A stretch of DNA of 32,999 nt from Dietzia timorensis (GCF_020742175.1 NZ_DYXM01000181.1:1-32999), one strand, 5' to 3'. Shown: positions 15,283 to 24,286, counted from the stretch's first letter. Numbers and translations are program-made. Notes: generated by a model from the letters alone, not told the origin.

Positions 15283-15385
15283 GCGCCCGCTTCGGGCGCT
15301 GCGCATCGCGGCGGCCCCCTTGCGCCCGTCTACCCCGGTCGGTGAATCCGACTCCGGTTGACGGCGACGCGCGAGGGGGCCGCCG
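15283..15385. terminator. Nested hairpins between the convergent GH25 and adenylate cyclase genes
   Basis: A first hairpin pairs GCGCCCG (15283-15289) with CGGGCGC (15293-15299). A second pairs 12 bp, 15309-15320 with 15374-15385, enclosing a further small stem. No U-run is seen. The 146-bp convergent gap is probably a bidirectional, structure-based transcription end. Confidence 0.5.
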
Positions 15386-15416
15386 TCGTTGGTGTCGGCT
15401 TCGGTGGTGAGGGGGG

Positions 15417-16988
15417 CTACGCGTCCGTGGCGGTGTCGGCGTCGCGGATGCGCGCGGCAAAGACCACCGTGTCCTCGGAGCGGCCGCGAAGGGTGAGAGT
15501 CTCGGCCTCCTCCCAACGCCGCGATTCCGCGCGGCCGGCCGCCTCGAGGGTGCGGCCGGAGGCGAGCGGCCGGGCCGGGTCACGCTTGGCGAGCTCGGAC
15601 AGGCGCGCGCTCTCGTTCACCGGGTCGCCGATGACGGTGTACTCGAAGCGCTCGATCGCGCCGACGTTGCCCGCAACGACCCGCCCGTAGCTGACCCCGA
15701 TACCCGCCGAGAGATACGGCACGTCCGCCGTCAGACGATGGGCTATCTCGCGGGCGGACGAGAGCGCGGCGGCCGCGCTGTCGTCAAGGGAGATGGGCGC
15801 GCCGAAAATGGCGAGGACGGCATCGCCCTCGAATTTATTGACCAGGCCGCGGTGCGTTTCGACGGATCTGACGATGACGGAGAAGAACGTGTTGAGAGCC
15901 TCGACAACCTCCGAGGGGGTGCGTTCGGCGGCGAGGGATGTGGAGCCGATGACGTCGACGAACACGACCCCCACGGTGCGTTCGGCCCCGCCGAGCTCGG
16001 GATCGGAGTCGAGAGCAGCTGCGGCGACCTCGCGCCCGACGTGTCGGCCGAAGATGTCGCGCATGTGATCGCGCTCGCGCAGGCCCCCGACCATCGCGTT
16101 GAACCCGGCCTGCAGGTCGCCGAGCTCGGTGCCGTCGTAGACCGCGACATCGACGTCGACATCACCGTCCGCGACGGCCGCCATCCCGGTGCGCACACTG
16201 CGGATCGGGTCGGTGACCGAGGTCGACGACAGGATCGTGAGCAGCAGGCCGGTCGACAGCGCGATCACCGCGAGAACGATGACACCAACGAACAGGTCCA
16301 TCTTCGTCGTCTCGTATCGGAACGTGCCGAAGAACATGACAAGGATGATGCCGATAAGAGGGATCCCCGATCCCACGAGCCACGACACGATCGTGCGGGT
16401 GCGGATCCCGCCGCGGCGGCGCGGCCGGTAGCCGGCGGTGATGACCTGCGCGGCGACCGGGCGGAGCGAGAACTCGATGAGGAGCTGCGAGATCGCGACG
16501 ACGACGGCGCCGCTCATCGCGACCACGAAGAAGACCTTCGGAATGAGGTCCGGCTCCAAGATGCCGTACATCAGGGTGAAGGTGAGCACGGCGCCGCCCC
16601 ACAACAGGGCCTGGAGCGTGACAAGTGTGCGTGGCGCTCGGCGGAAACGCCTGGCCTCTGCGGCCGTTGGCGCACGGTTGTCCGTCGCCCATTTGAGCTC
16701 TCTCGTGACCGCATACGTGCCCCAGCCGATGCCGACGACGAATGCCATGAAGACGTAGATCGGTAGCGCGATGAAATGCACCCACCACAATTGCGGCAGG
16801 AAGATCGAGGGCAGCGGGATCCCGACGGTCGCGAGCCCGATGGCGCACAGTGCGCCGATGAGGTTGGCCACCACCAGCGAGGAGGTCAGGAGCGCCTGGA
16901 CGCGGATTCGGCGCGCGAGGCCACGTTCGCCGGAGGAGCCCAGCAGGATCGACCCGAAGTCACGTTTGGGCTTCCAAGTGGAGGTCAT
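15417..16988 (-). CDS. Membrane class III adenylate cyclase with HAMP domain
   Basis: This 523-residue protein makes cAMP at the membrane. It has six predicted membrane segments (about residues 33-60, 68-92, 123-145, 151-172, 205-225 and 234-257), a HAMP linker (TDPIRSVRTGMAAVADGDVDV), and a class III cyclase domain (about 330-500). Metal-binding Asp residues are in VVFVDVIGST and KFEGDAVLAIFG. The adenine-selecting Lys (NKFEGDA) and Asp (VIGDPVN) and the transition-state Asn/Arg (NESAR) are present, so the enzyme looks active and adenine-specific. It resembles the Rv1318c-Rv1320c/Rv3645 group and corynebacterial CyaB. It is last in the long minus-strand envelope block, 70 bp after the DUF3054 gene. 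Confidence 0.93.
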   Translation of the reverse strand: MTSTWKPKRDFGSILLGSSGERGLARRIRVQALLTSSLVVANLIGALCAIGLATVGIPLPSIFLPQLWWVHFIALPIYVFMAFVVGIGWGTYAVTRELKWATDNRAPTAAEARRFRRAPRTLVTLQALLWGGAVLTFTLMYGILEPDLIPKVFFVVAMSGAVVVAISQLLIEFSLRPVAAQVITAGYRPRRRGGIRTRTIVSWLVGSGIPLIGIILVMFFGTFRYETTKMDLFVGVIVLAVIALSTGLLLTILSSTSVTDPIRSVRTGMAAVADGDVDVDVAVYDGTELGDLQAGFNAMVGGLRERDHMRDIFGRHVGREVAAAALDSDPELGGAERTVGVVFVDVIGSTSLAAERTPSEVVEALNTFFSVIVRSVETHRGLVNKFEGDAVLAIFGAPISLDDSAAAALSSAREIAHRLTADVPYLSAGIGVSYGRVVAGNVGAIERFEYTVIGDPVNESARLSELAKRDPARPLASGRTLEAAGRAESRRWEEAETLTLRGRSEDTVVFAARIRDADTATDA

Positions 16989-17058
16989 CGCTCAAGTCTC
17001 CCACCCGGGTCGGCCCCGGTGCGCCAAATTTCCTGATTACGGCGCGGCAATTGGGGAT

Positions 17059-17469
17059 TCAGCCCGCGGTACGGCGGCGGATGAGGCTCGCGATGGCGCG
17101 CCAGCCAAAGAACAGCACGGCCAGCGCGATAGCGGCGACGATCATGAACGACCAGTGCGGGACGCGTCCGGTCTCGATGCCGCGGACGACCATCCCGCCG
17201 ACGAGCGTGACAGCCCACAGGTAGCCGGCGGTCGCCATCGCGAGCGGCGCGGCGCCGGACTTCCGCACGACGCGGACGATCCACGCGACGGCGAGCGCCA
17301 GGAGGAAGGGCCACGCGGTTTCCAGCACGCCGGCGATGCCGGGTGTGCGGTTGTGGGCGCCGCGGCCGAGGACGGAGAACACGAGCACCGCGATGACGTC
17401 GACGACGAGGATCCACCACAGGCCCTGCATGGCGGCGTTGTTGTCGCGGCGGGAATTCTGGGTCGTCAT
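17059..17469 (-). CDS. DUF3054 membrane protein
   Basis: This is a 136-residue integral membrane protein with four hydrophobic segments: LWWILVVDVIAVLVFSVLG, VLETAWPFLLALAVAWIV, LAMATAGYLWAVTLVGGMVV and WSFMIVAAIALAVLFFGWRAI. The D-x-x-A-V-L-V-F ... G-R-x-x-H ... TAWPFL ... GGM-x-R pattern fits DUF3054, whose function is unknown. Its ATG overlaps the stop of the YbhN-type gene (ATGA, 17466-17469). The two are translationally coupled and may act together in the membrane. Confidence 0.85.
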   Translation of the reverse strand: MTTQNSRRDNNAAMQGLWWILVVDVIAVLVFSVLGRGAHNRTPGIAGVLETAWPFLLALAVAWIVRVVRKSGAAPLAMATAGYLWAVTLVGGMVVRGIETGRVPHWSFMIVAAIALAVLFFGWRAIASLIRRRTAG

Positions 17470-18809
17470 CTCGGTCGTACCTCCGGACCTTCGTCGTTAC
17501 CTGTGAGCCCCGTGCCGCCATGGCCCGGCGCCGGTTGTCCGCCGTCATTCTCGCCGGAGCGGCGCACGGGGGAATACGTGCGGCCCTTGAACGGCCAGCG
17601 GCTCACCTCGACTGCGGAATGGCGGACCGAGTCGACCAGCGGCGGGATGGTCGTGTCGGCTTCCGGTTCAAGGCCGGCAGCCTCCTCGCCCTCTACGGAT
17701 GTCGCGGCGGAGGCGGTGGCGCGAGTGGCGCCGGTGTTGCCGAGGGCTCCTGGCGCGGGCTCGTCGATGTCCGGGTCGATGTCGGTGGCGCTGCGGTAGA
17801 AGAGGATGAAAATGACCCAGCCGGCCGCGGCGACGAGGAAGTAGCTCACCACGCGGTAGACGAACACGGTGGCAAGCGCGAGGTCCGCGGGCATGCCGCC
17901 GGCGGTCAACGTGCCGATGAGCGTGACCTCGACGGTGCCGAGGCCGCCGGGGGTGACCGGCACCATCGCGACGACCTTGCCGGTGACATAGGCGATCGCG
18001 AGGCCGCCGATGGAGTGTTGCGCGCCGACCGCCGCGGCCGCCGCCCACAGGCAGCCGATGTCGGCCACCCAGTTGAGCAGCGACCAGAAGAACGCCGAAC
18101 CGAGGTGGCGGCGGCTGAGATCGACGGCGTCCGCCTGGTCGATGATGGACTTGACGCTCTCCGAACCGTGGTTGGCGGGCTTGCCGCGCTTGCCGTTGAT
18201 CCAGCGGAGCACCGTCATCACGACGCTCTCGATGCGGTCGGGGTGCCGCGCGGCCCACTGCACGCCGAAGATCACCGCGAAGAGGGCGATCCCCGACAGC
18301 GTGAGCAGGAAGGGATTCGACACCGCGCCCACGAGGAAGAAACCGAGGAGCGCGAGAAGGACGATGCCGATGGTCGCGAGCACGCCGGAGATGACGAGCT
18401 GCCACGAGGCGATAACCCTCGTCGCGCCCCACTGCCGTGTCCGGCGATAGGTGAGCGTCGCAGAAAACACCTGACCACCCGGGATCGACGTGGCGATCGC
18501 GTTCGCGGCGAAGATCAGCCCGACACTGTCCCAGTACCCGACCTTCACCCCGGCGGAATTGAGAAGCGTCTTCTGCACGGAGCCGTAGCTCGACATCGAC
18601 AGATAGGAAAAGCCCAGCGCGATGATGAGCCAGCCCCAGTGGATATTGCGGACCGCTCTCCAGCCCTCGGCGAGGAACGGCATCTGGTCGCGCAGCCAGT
18701 ACACCAGCAAGCCGAGCACCGCGAAAGCGAGGACCGTCTTGACCCAGGGGTTCGACAGAACCAGCTGAATGCGCCGGAGCACACTCACGGGCTGGCTCGT
18801 CTCAGTCAT
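17466..18809 (-). CDS. YbhN/UPF0104 family membrane protein (LPG synthase transmembrane-domain type)
   Basis: This is a 447-residue protein with about eight membrane segments followed by a cytoplasmic Ala/Glu/Gly-rich tail of about 110 residues. Family features include SIPGGQVFSATLTYRRTRQWG, the internal FFWSLLNWVADIGCLW, and VPVTPGGLGTVEVTLIG, the P-GGLG motif typical of LPG_synthase_TM proteins. Related domains flip or modify lipids; there is no aminoacyl-transfer domain here. ATG 18809 is preceded by TAGGGT (complement of 18816-18821) 6 nt upstream, so it may have its own leaderless promoter besides read-through from mmpL3 (86 bp upstream). Position next to mmpL3 suggests a role in envelope lipid transport, as an inference. 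Confidence 0.85.
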   Translation of the reverse strand: MTETSQPVSVLRRIQLVLSNPWVKTVLAFAVLGLLVYWLRDQMPFLAEGWRAVRNIHWGWLIIALGFSYLSMSSYGSVQKTLLNSAGVKVGYWDSVGLIFAANAIATSIPGGQVFSATLTYRRTRQWGATRVIASWQLVISGVLATIGIVLLALLGFFLVGAVSNPFLLTLSGIALFAVIFGVQWAARHPDRIESVVMTVLRWINGKRGKPANHGSESVKSIIDQADAVDLSRRHLGSAFFWSLLNWVADIGCLWAAAAAVGAQHSIGGLAIAYVTGKVVAMVPVTPGGLGTVEVTLIGTLTAGGMPADLALATVFVYRVVSYFLVAAAGWVIFILFYRSATDIDPDIDEPAPGALGNTGATRATASAATSVEGEEAAGLEPEADTTIPPLVDSVRHSAVEVSRWPFKGRTYSPVRRSGENDGGQPAPGHGGTGLTGNDEGPEVRPR

Positions 18810-18815
18810 TCCCTC

Positions 18816-18821
18816 ACCCTA
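18816..18821 (-). promoter_or_regulatory. Candidate -10 element (TAGGGT) of the YbhN-type gene
   Basis: TAGGGT on the minus strand ends 6 nt before ATG 18809. The intervening GAGGGA could instead act as a close Shine-Dalgarno sequence, so leaderless transcription is likely but not certain. Confidence 0.45.
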
Positions 18822-18895
18822 ACGGTCCCTACCCCCGAAATTCCGGAGGGCAATGGGCCTTTTGCTTCCCTATTCCCGCAATTATGACGCCGGGC

Positions 18896-21682
18896 TTACT
18901 TTCTCTCCTCGCGGAGGCGAGCAATCAGATCCTTGGCGGAAATCGACTGATCCCGGCCCGAATGGCGGCCGTAGCCATCGGAGTCGTCCGCGGCCGGAGT
19001 CTCCCGACTCGGTGCTGTGTCCTCATCCCCGCGGGTCGACGAGTCGACGGACACCTCGGCAGCTGGGCTCGCGGCGAACGTCGCCTCCGGTGTTCCGTCC
19101 GCCGGGGGCTGCTGCGGCGCAGTGCCGGGAGCGTACGAGCGGGCGACGCTGCGTCGTTTGATCGACGGGCGCTTCGCCTCGCCCTCCGGCGCCGACTTCT
19201 TCGCGGCCGCCTTGTCCTTCGCACCGGGGTATCCCGGCACCTCCGGGGCGGTATCGATCTCTCCGCCGTCATAGGTGGGGTTGGCTGCAGCGGCAGGTGC
19301 GCCACTATGGGCCAGTGCGCGTTCGGGACGCTCCGCGGATGCGTCATCTCCGCGCTCACCGGTCGTGGCGTCGCCGTCGTCCGCCCAGTCGGCGTCGCCG
19401 TCGTGGGAGGCGCCGGCATCTCGTGCTTCGGTGCCCACGTGCGCGGTCACGCCACTACGTCCGTCAAGCTCGGGGCGGCGGCCGGGAAGGAGGTGCTCCT
19501 CGTCGTCCAGCTCGGCCTCGGACAGGCCGACGCGCTCCTGGATGCGCTTCATCCAACGCGGCGCCCACCAGCAGTCCTCACCGAGCATCTTCATCACCGC
19601 GGGCACGAGCAGCATGCGGATGACGGTCGCGTCGATGATGAGCGCGGCGATCATGCCGAAGGCGATATACTTCATCATCACGATTTCGGAGAACGCGAAC
19701 GCGCCGGTGACGACAATGAGGATGAGCGCTGCAGAGGTGATGATCTGGCCGGTGCGCGCGATGCCGGAGCGAATCGCGATGTTCGTCGACACCCCGCGCG
19801 TTTTCGCCTCCACCATTCTGGACAGCAGGAACACCTCGTAGTCCGTGGACAGCCCGTAGATGATCGCGACGAGCAGGACCACGACCGGCGACGTCAACGG
19901 TCCCGCGGTGAAACCGAGCAACCCCGCTCCGTGCCCGTCGACGAAGATCCACGTGAGCACGCCGAGGGTGGCGCCGAGGCCGAGGAGGTTCATCAGCGCC
20001 GCCTTGATCGGCAGCACGAGCGAGCCGAACGCGAGGAACAGCAGGATCGTGGTCGCGACGAAGACGTAGAGGACGAACCACGGCAGACCGTCCATGAGAG
20101 CCTGGATCGAGTCGTATTCGAGCGCCGGGTTACCGCCGACGTGCACCTCGGTGCCGTCGGGGATCGGGAATTTCTGCAGGTACTCGACGGTCTCGTCCGC
20201 ATCGTTTCGGTCGACGATGGAGGCCTGCAGAACGGTGACGTCCCGTCCCTGCTCGTCGGTTTCTCCCGAACGCGCGAACTGGAAGGTGCCGGTGAGCCCG
20301 GGCGCGTCGTTCGCCTGCTTACGGATCTCGGTGAGCTGGGTCGAATCGGCGCCGGTGACGACGAGCTTGACGGGGTCGGTGCGCGACTCCGGGAACGCAG
20401 CATCGTAGGTCTCCTGCGCGACACGTGTGGCGTTGTCCGGCGGCAGGTAGGTCTCGTTGATGCCGCCGAACTTGACCCCGGAGAACGGGGCAATGAGCGC
20501 GAGAAGCACGACGACGATCGGGATGGTGACGATCACGGGGCGGCGCATGGCGAAAGCCGCGATGCGCGCGAAGAAGCCGCGCTCCTGCCCCGGGGCGACG
20601 GCCTTGCGCGGCCCGGACGACTCGCGAAGGCGCGGGATGAAGCGCGCGAGCACCTTGCGAACGGAGAGCATGTCGACGCGGTGCCCGAGCATCGCGAGCA
20701 CCGCCGGCAGCAGAGTCACCGACAACAGTGCTGCGAGGAGAACCGCCGCGATCGCACCGTAGGACACGGACTTGAGGAACTCCTGCGGGAACAGGAGTAA
20801 GCCCGATAGCGTTACGCCGACCATCAGCGCGGAGAACGCTACGGTGCGCCCGGCTGTCGCGACCGAACGTCTGGCCGCGTCGGGTGGTGCGTATCCTGCC
20901 GCCATTTCCTCGCGGAATCGGGACACCACGAACAAGCCATAGTCGATGGCGAGGCCGAGACCGATGAGGGTGACGACGTTGTTGGCGAACGAGTTGACCG
21001 GGTGGATGATGCCGAGAAGCTGCAGCAATCCGAGCGCGCCGAGGATGGTGAGCACGCCGACCAGCACAGGAAGTGCAGCGGCGACGATGCCGCCGAACAC
21101 GACGACGAGCAGCACGAAGACCAGGGGTAGCGCGATAAGTTCGGCGCGCTTGAGGTCGTTGGTCATCCCCTCGTCGATCGCGCCGGCCACGGCCTGTAGG
21201 CCGCCGACCTGCGTCTCGACTCCGTCGACGCCGAGGTCGTCCTCGATCGCCTTGTAATGCGGCAGCACCTCTTCGCCCGTACCGGCCAGCTGCACGGAAG
21301 CGACGATGAAACCTTCGTCGCGATTCACCAGCTGCGGCGACTGGTTCTGCGTGTAGCTGGTAACGCCGATGACGTCGTCGGGATGGGATTGCTGCAGCTG
21401 CTCGAGGGAACCCGAGACGTCGCTGAGGAAGCCCTGGTCGTCGACGTTTCCACCTGGTGCGTGGTAGAGAACGACGACGTCGCCCATGGCGTCACGGCCG
21501 TAGGCGTCCTGCTCGATCTGCTCTGCGGTCGCGTAGCCGGACTTGGGATCCTCGAATCCGCCTTGAGTGAATTCCTTGCCGAACAGGTGGCCGGCGCCGG
21601 CGATGAGGATCATCGCCGCGACCATCACCACCAGTACGACTCCGCGCTTCGCCGCGACCGTTCGTCCCCATGCGTTAAACAA
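18896..21682 (-). CDS. mmpL3: MmpL3-type trehalose monomycolate transporter
   Basis: This 928-residue RND/MMPL transporter exports trehalose monomycolate for the outer mycomembrane. It has twelve membrane segments in two halves, each with a periplasmic domain after its first segment. Proton-relay Asp-Tyr pairs are Asp247-Tyr248 (GLAIDYGLFVVSRFREE) and Asp614-Tyr615 (GLSTDYEVFLLSRMVE). The MLGEDCWWAPRWMKRIQERVGL stretch after the last segment is diagnostic for MmpL3/CmpL1 rather than other MMPLs. A disordered tail of about 220 residues follows. The start is a TTG with AAGAAGG (complement of 21690-21696) 7 nt upstream. It lies 46 bp behind the NYN gene, in one operon. Presence of this gene implies that the host makes mycolic acids. 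Confidence 0.95.
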   Translation of the reverse strand: MFNAWGRTVAAKRGVVLVVMVAAMILIAGAGHLFGKEFTQGGFEDPKSGYATAEQIEQDAYGRDAMGDVVVLYHAPGGNVDDQGFLSDVSGSLEQLQQSHPDDVIGVTSYTQNQSPQLVNRDEGFIVASVQLAGTGEEVLPHYKAIEDDLGVDGVETQVGGLQAVAGAIDEGMTNDLKRAELIALPLVFVLLVVVFGGIVAAALPVLVGVLTILGALGLLQLLGIIHPVNSFANNVVTLIGLGLAIDYGLFVVSRFREEMAAGYAPPDAARRSVATAGRTVAFSALMVGVTLSGLLLFPQEFLKSVSYGAIAAVLLAALLSVTLLPAVLAMLGHRVDMLSVRKVLARFIPRLRESSGPRKAVAPGQERGFFARIAAFAMRRPVIVTIPIVVVLLALIAPFSGVKFGGINETYLPPDNATRVAQETYDAAFPESRTDPVKLVVTGADSTQLTEIRKQANDAPGLTGTFQFARSGETDEQGRDVTVLQASIVDRNDADETVEYLQKFPIPDGTEVHVGGNPALEYDSIQALMDGLPWFVLYVFVATTILLFLAFGSLVLPIKAALMNLLGLGATLGVLTWIFVDGHGAGLLGFTAGPLTSPVVVLLVAIIYGLSTDYEVFLLSRMVEAKTRGVSTNIAIRSGIARTGQIITSAALILIVVTGAFAFSEIVMMKYIAFGMIAALIIDATVIRMLLVPAVMKMLGEDCWWAPRWMKRIQERVGLSEAELDDEEHLLPGRRPELDGRSGVTAHVGTEARDAGASHDGDADWADDGDATTGERGDDASAERPERALAHSGAPAAAANPTYDGGEIDTAPEVPGYPGAKDKAAAKKSAPEGEAKRPSIKRRSVARSYAPGTAPQQPPADGTPEATFAASPAAEVSVDSSTRGDEDTAPSRETPAADDSDGYGRHSGRDQSISAKDLIARLREERK

Positions 21683-21728
21683 AACGTGGCCTTCTTACGG
21701 GTTGATTCTTCTTGCGTGTGCGCTTGGT

Positions 21729-22481
21729 TCAGCGCGCGGACAACAACGTGGACAGCGGGCGGAACGGCTGCAGCCAGGCGCCCTCGGCCGGGAGGTTTTC
21801 CAGGCTCACGCGTGGCAGCGGCTCGCGGAACACGCCGTCGACGTCCTCGAGGTCGACGAAGGTGAGTACCTCCGACTGCGTCGCCCACGTCGCGTGCTCG
21901 CGGAACCCGATGACCGTGACGGGAATGTCCTCGGCGAGCTCCTCGAGGGGTTCGCGGAACGCCTGCCCGTCGGCAGACGCGACGACGAGCCCTGCGAGCC
22001 GGCCTTGGTCGGCGATCCGGTCGATGTGGTCGAGCATGTCCTCGTCGACATCGGAGTCCTCGGTGTTCTTCGGCTTCGCGAACACGGCGTAGCCGACGTT
22101 GCGCAGCGCCTCGACCCACGGCCGCACGACGTCGGACTGACCGGGCACGATGTTCGTGAACACGGTCGCCTCGGTCGTCAGCTGCTGCCGGGTGCGGCGC
22201 GAGACGTCCGCGGTGAACCCGAGCAGCCACCGGCCGAGCGCATCAAACCGCGGGCGGTACGCCGAGGTGGGCCGGCCGCCGAGGATCGCGCCGAGCCCCA
22301 TGTCGAGGTTCGGGGCATCCCAGACCAGCAGCACCACGCCCTGGTCCGATTCGGATTCATGTGTGACGTCGGAGGCGGCACCTGCCGCGACGTCCGCGCC
22401 GGCGGCCCCGACGGACGGGGCAGCCGGTTCGGTGGGCGGGGTATCGGTGCCCTCGGGCACGAGATTTTCAGGGTTATTCAT
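21729..22481 (-). CDS. NYN-domain (PIN-like) protein, Rv0207c type
   Basis: This is a 250-residue protein with a NYN/PIN-like nuclease fold. The first acidic motif is LLVWDAPNLDMGLG (Asp-x-x-Asn), and later acidic positions are in DEDMLDHIDRIA and VVASADGQAF. In M. tuberculosis the gene next to mmpL3 (Rv0207c) encodes the same type. An RNA-processing role is suggested by the fold, and its partner trmB is also an RNA enzyme; this is inference. ATG 22481 is chosen over a start at 22565 because a -35/-10 promoter lies between them and the residues upstream look non-coding. The N-terminal 50 residues are Ala/Pro-rich and probably disordered. Confidence 0.85.
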   Translation of the reverse strand: MNNPENLVPEGTDTPPTEPAAPSVGAAGADVAAGAASDVTHESESDQGVVLLVWDAPNLDMGLGAILGGRPTSAYRPRFDALGRWLLGFTADVSRRTRQQLTTEATVFTNIVPGQSDVVRPWVEALRNVGYAVFAKPKNTEDSDVDEDMLDHIDRIADQGRLAGLVVASADGQAFREPLEELAEDIPVTVIGFREHATWATQSEVLTFVDLEDVDGVFREPLPRVSLENLPAEGAWLQPFRPLSTLLSAR

Positions 22482-22497
22482 AAGGAATGCCGGTTTC

Positions 22498-22525
22498 TTT
22501 GTAATTGGCGCAATATGGGTGTCAA
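22498..22525 (-). promoter_or_regulatory. Promoter of the NYN-mmpL3 operon
   Basis: A perfect TTGACA -35 (complement of 22520-22525) is followed after 16 nt by TACAAA (complement of 22498-22503). Transcription would start about 10 nt before ATG 22481. It is the best sigma-70-like promoter seen in the window and fits steady expression of an essential gene. Confidence 0.6.
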
Positions 22526-22708
22526 TAGCCCCCATGCGGGAGCAAATATCATCGAATTGGTGCATCCGCCGGGCGGCGGAGTACGTACCGACTACCCAAT
22601 CTATCGGCCACTACCGCCCCGAATGAAACATACGGACTCGCAACGGCGCTACGAATCCGCCGTTCGCGGCCGCGCCACATCGCGCGATTACGGCGACCTA
22701 CCTGCTCG

Positions 22709-23527
22709 TTAGCGCCCCGGATCCGCGGACTCGGCGTCGATCCGCCGACGCCAGAAAAATTCCCGGATCACGCGGTCCTCGTCGAGCCCCTTACCCTCGA
22801 ACTTCGTCACAGGCCGCTCGGTGGTGAACGGAATCGCGTCGGGAATCTCCGATTCTGCGATCCGCGACAGGCTCGGCGCGCTGTTGCCGACCTCGTCGAT
22901 CCATTCGCCGTAGTCGACGTGATCGGTTGCGACATGAAGAACGCCGCCGGGCGCGAGCCTCGAAGCGATCAGCTCGAAGGTGCCGAGCTGCAGCAGGCGC
23001 CGCTTGTGGTGACGCGCCTTCGGCCACGGGTCCGGGAAGAACACGCGCACCCCGGCGAGCGAGGCGGGGGCGATCATATTGGTGAGCACGTCGACTCCGT
23101 CGCCTCGGATCATCCGCACATTCTCAAGCTCCCCGCGCACAACGAGGCCGAGAAGCTGGGCGAGACCTGGCTGGTACACCTCGACGGCGATGACGTCCTT
23201 GTCGGGTTCGACCTCGGCCATCGCCGCGGTCGAGGTTCCCGTGCCGGAACCGATCTCGACGATCAGCGGGGCGTCGCGACCGAACCACTCCTGCCTGTCG
23301 ACCAGCTCGTCTGTGACATTGCGGCCGTACGTCGACCAGTACTTTTCCCAGTTCTTCTGCTGTCCCGGGCGCATCGATCCGCGACGGAACCGGTACGCGG
23401 TGACGCGCGGAAAGAGCCTGCGGTCGTCGTCCGGTGTCGCCGCCGCGGAATCGTTGTCGCTCCCGGCCGCGCTCTGGTCGTCGCCCTCGCCGGTGGTTTT
23501 CGCCTGCTCATCTGCCGTGTCACTCAC
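22709..23527 (-). CDS. trmB: tRNA (guanine-46-N7)-methyltransferase
   Basis: The product is 272 residues and methylates G46 of tRNA using SAM. The core is complete: PLIVEIGSGTGTSTAAMA (SAM motif I), DVIAVEVYQPGLAQLL, RGDGVDVL, the TrmB hallmark VRVFFPDPWPKARHHKRRL, and ATDHVDYGEW. The N-terminal 60 residues are acidic and low in complexity, longer than E. coli TrmB. GTG 23527 is chosen because the frame upstream runs into the divergent gene and a CACAAT hexamer (complement of 23534-23539) ends 6 nt before it. It lies upstream of the NYN-mmpL3 pair with a 227-bp gap, an arrangement I recall from M. tuberculosis (Rv0208c-Rv0206c). Confidence 0.93.
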   Translation of the reverse strand: MSDTADEQAKTTGEGDDQSAAGSDNDSAAATPDDDRRLFPRVTAYRFRRGSMRPGQQKNWEKYWSTYGRNVTDELVDRQEWFGRDAPLIVEIGSGTGTSTAAMAEVEPDKDVIAVEVYQPGLAQLLGLVVRGELENVRMIRGDGVDVLTNMIAPASLAGVRVFFPDPWPKARHHKRRLLQLGTFELIASRLAPGGVLHVATDHVDYGEWIDEVGNSAPSLSRIAESEIPDAIPFTTERPVTKFEGKGLDEDRVIREFFWRRRIDAESADPGR

Positions 23528-23533
23528 CGTGGC

Positions 23534-23539
23534 ATTGTG
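23534..23539 (-). promoter_or_regulatory. Candidate leaderless -10 element (CACAAT) of trmB
   Basis: CACAAT on the minus strand ends 6 nt before GTG 23527. The same hexamer precedes the histidine kinase gene at 26170-26175 with a 7-nt gap. Confidence 0.4.
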
Positions 23540-23638
23540 TCCACAAGTGCGCGCTGTCGCCAAAATCGCTCCCGTTACGACGCACGCCGCGGAATGTAGC
23601 GCCCCCACGACACCGCACCGATGCGGTTCGATGTTCCC

Positions 23639-24286
23639 ATGACCGAAACCGGCCGCCTCGCCGACGCGGCGTCCGCCGTCATCCGGCGGCACGCCGCGGC
23701 CCTCGGTGCACCCTCTGGCGGCGGCGTCTCGGCCGACACGCGGTATGGGCGGCTGCTCGCCGAGATCGCGTCCGAGATGGAGGCGCCGCCGCACGTACGC
23801 ATCATCGGCGGTTCGGGCGCCGGTCGTGCTCGCCTCGCCTCGGCGCTGGAGGCCGTATTGGACGTGCGCTGCGAGGTGGTCGACGCGAACGCGCCGCTAC
23901 CGGGCTCAGCGCCGGACATCGAGGTCTTCGCATGGTGCACGGCCCCGTGCCGGCACGAACTGCAGTGGCTGCGCCGTCCGCGCCGTCACCCCGCGGTCGT
24001 GGTCGCCACTCGAGCGGATACGTGGGCGGGTGAGGGGCGTCCTGCGTGGGCCGAGGGCCTCGTCGCCGTCGGCGAGTGCGTCCCCGGCAAGCCGGGATTC
24101 GACCGGGTGTGCAGACTCGTCGAGCAGGCCGCTGCGGAGGTCCCCACGCTGCGCCTGGCTGTAGCGACGCTACGCCTGGAACGCGACTGCGACAGCCTCG
24201 ACGTGCGCGATGTGGCCGAGGCGCTCTGCGCGGAGTTGTCCGCCCTCGCCCACACCTCCCCTTCCCCGGAACAGGTGGCCTTATGA
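23639..24286 (+). CDS. Hypothetical protein with degenerate P-loop (first of a coupled pair)
   Basis: The product is 215 residues and I do not recognise a named family. After a helical N-terminus (about 1-50) comes RIIGGSGAGRARLASALEAV, laid out like a Walker A loop, but with Arg63 in place of Lys and Ala64 in place of Ser/Thr. A later strand ends in VVVATRADTW, which resembles the GTPase G4 motif ((N/T)KxD, here TRAD at 124-127). It looks like a GTPase-fold protein that has lost nucleotide-hydrolysis residues. ATG 23639 (MTETGRL) is preferred; ATG 23621 would add six residues. Its stop overlaps the next start (ATGA). It is divergent from trmB across about 110 bp. Confidence 0.7.
   Translation: MTETGRLADAASAVIRRHAAALGAPSGGGVSADTRYGRLLAEIASEMEAPPHVRIIGGSGAGRARLASALEAVLDVRCEVVDANAPLPGSAPDIEVFAWCTAPCRHELQWLRRPRRHPAVVVATRADTWAGEGRPAWAEGLVAVGECVPGKPGFDRVCRLVEQAAAEVPTLRLAVATLRLERDCDSLDVRDVAEALCAELSALAHTSPSPEQVAL

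Noticed and set aside
18884..20800. A 638-codon plus-strand frame opposite mmpL3
   Set aside because: It is the shadow of the mmpL3 coding sequence, very rich in Arg, Asp and Gly, without domain features.
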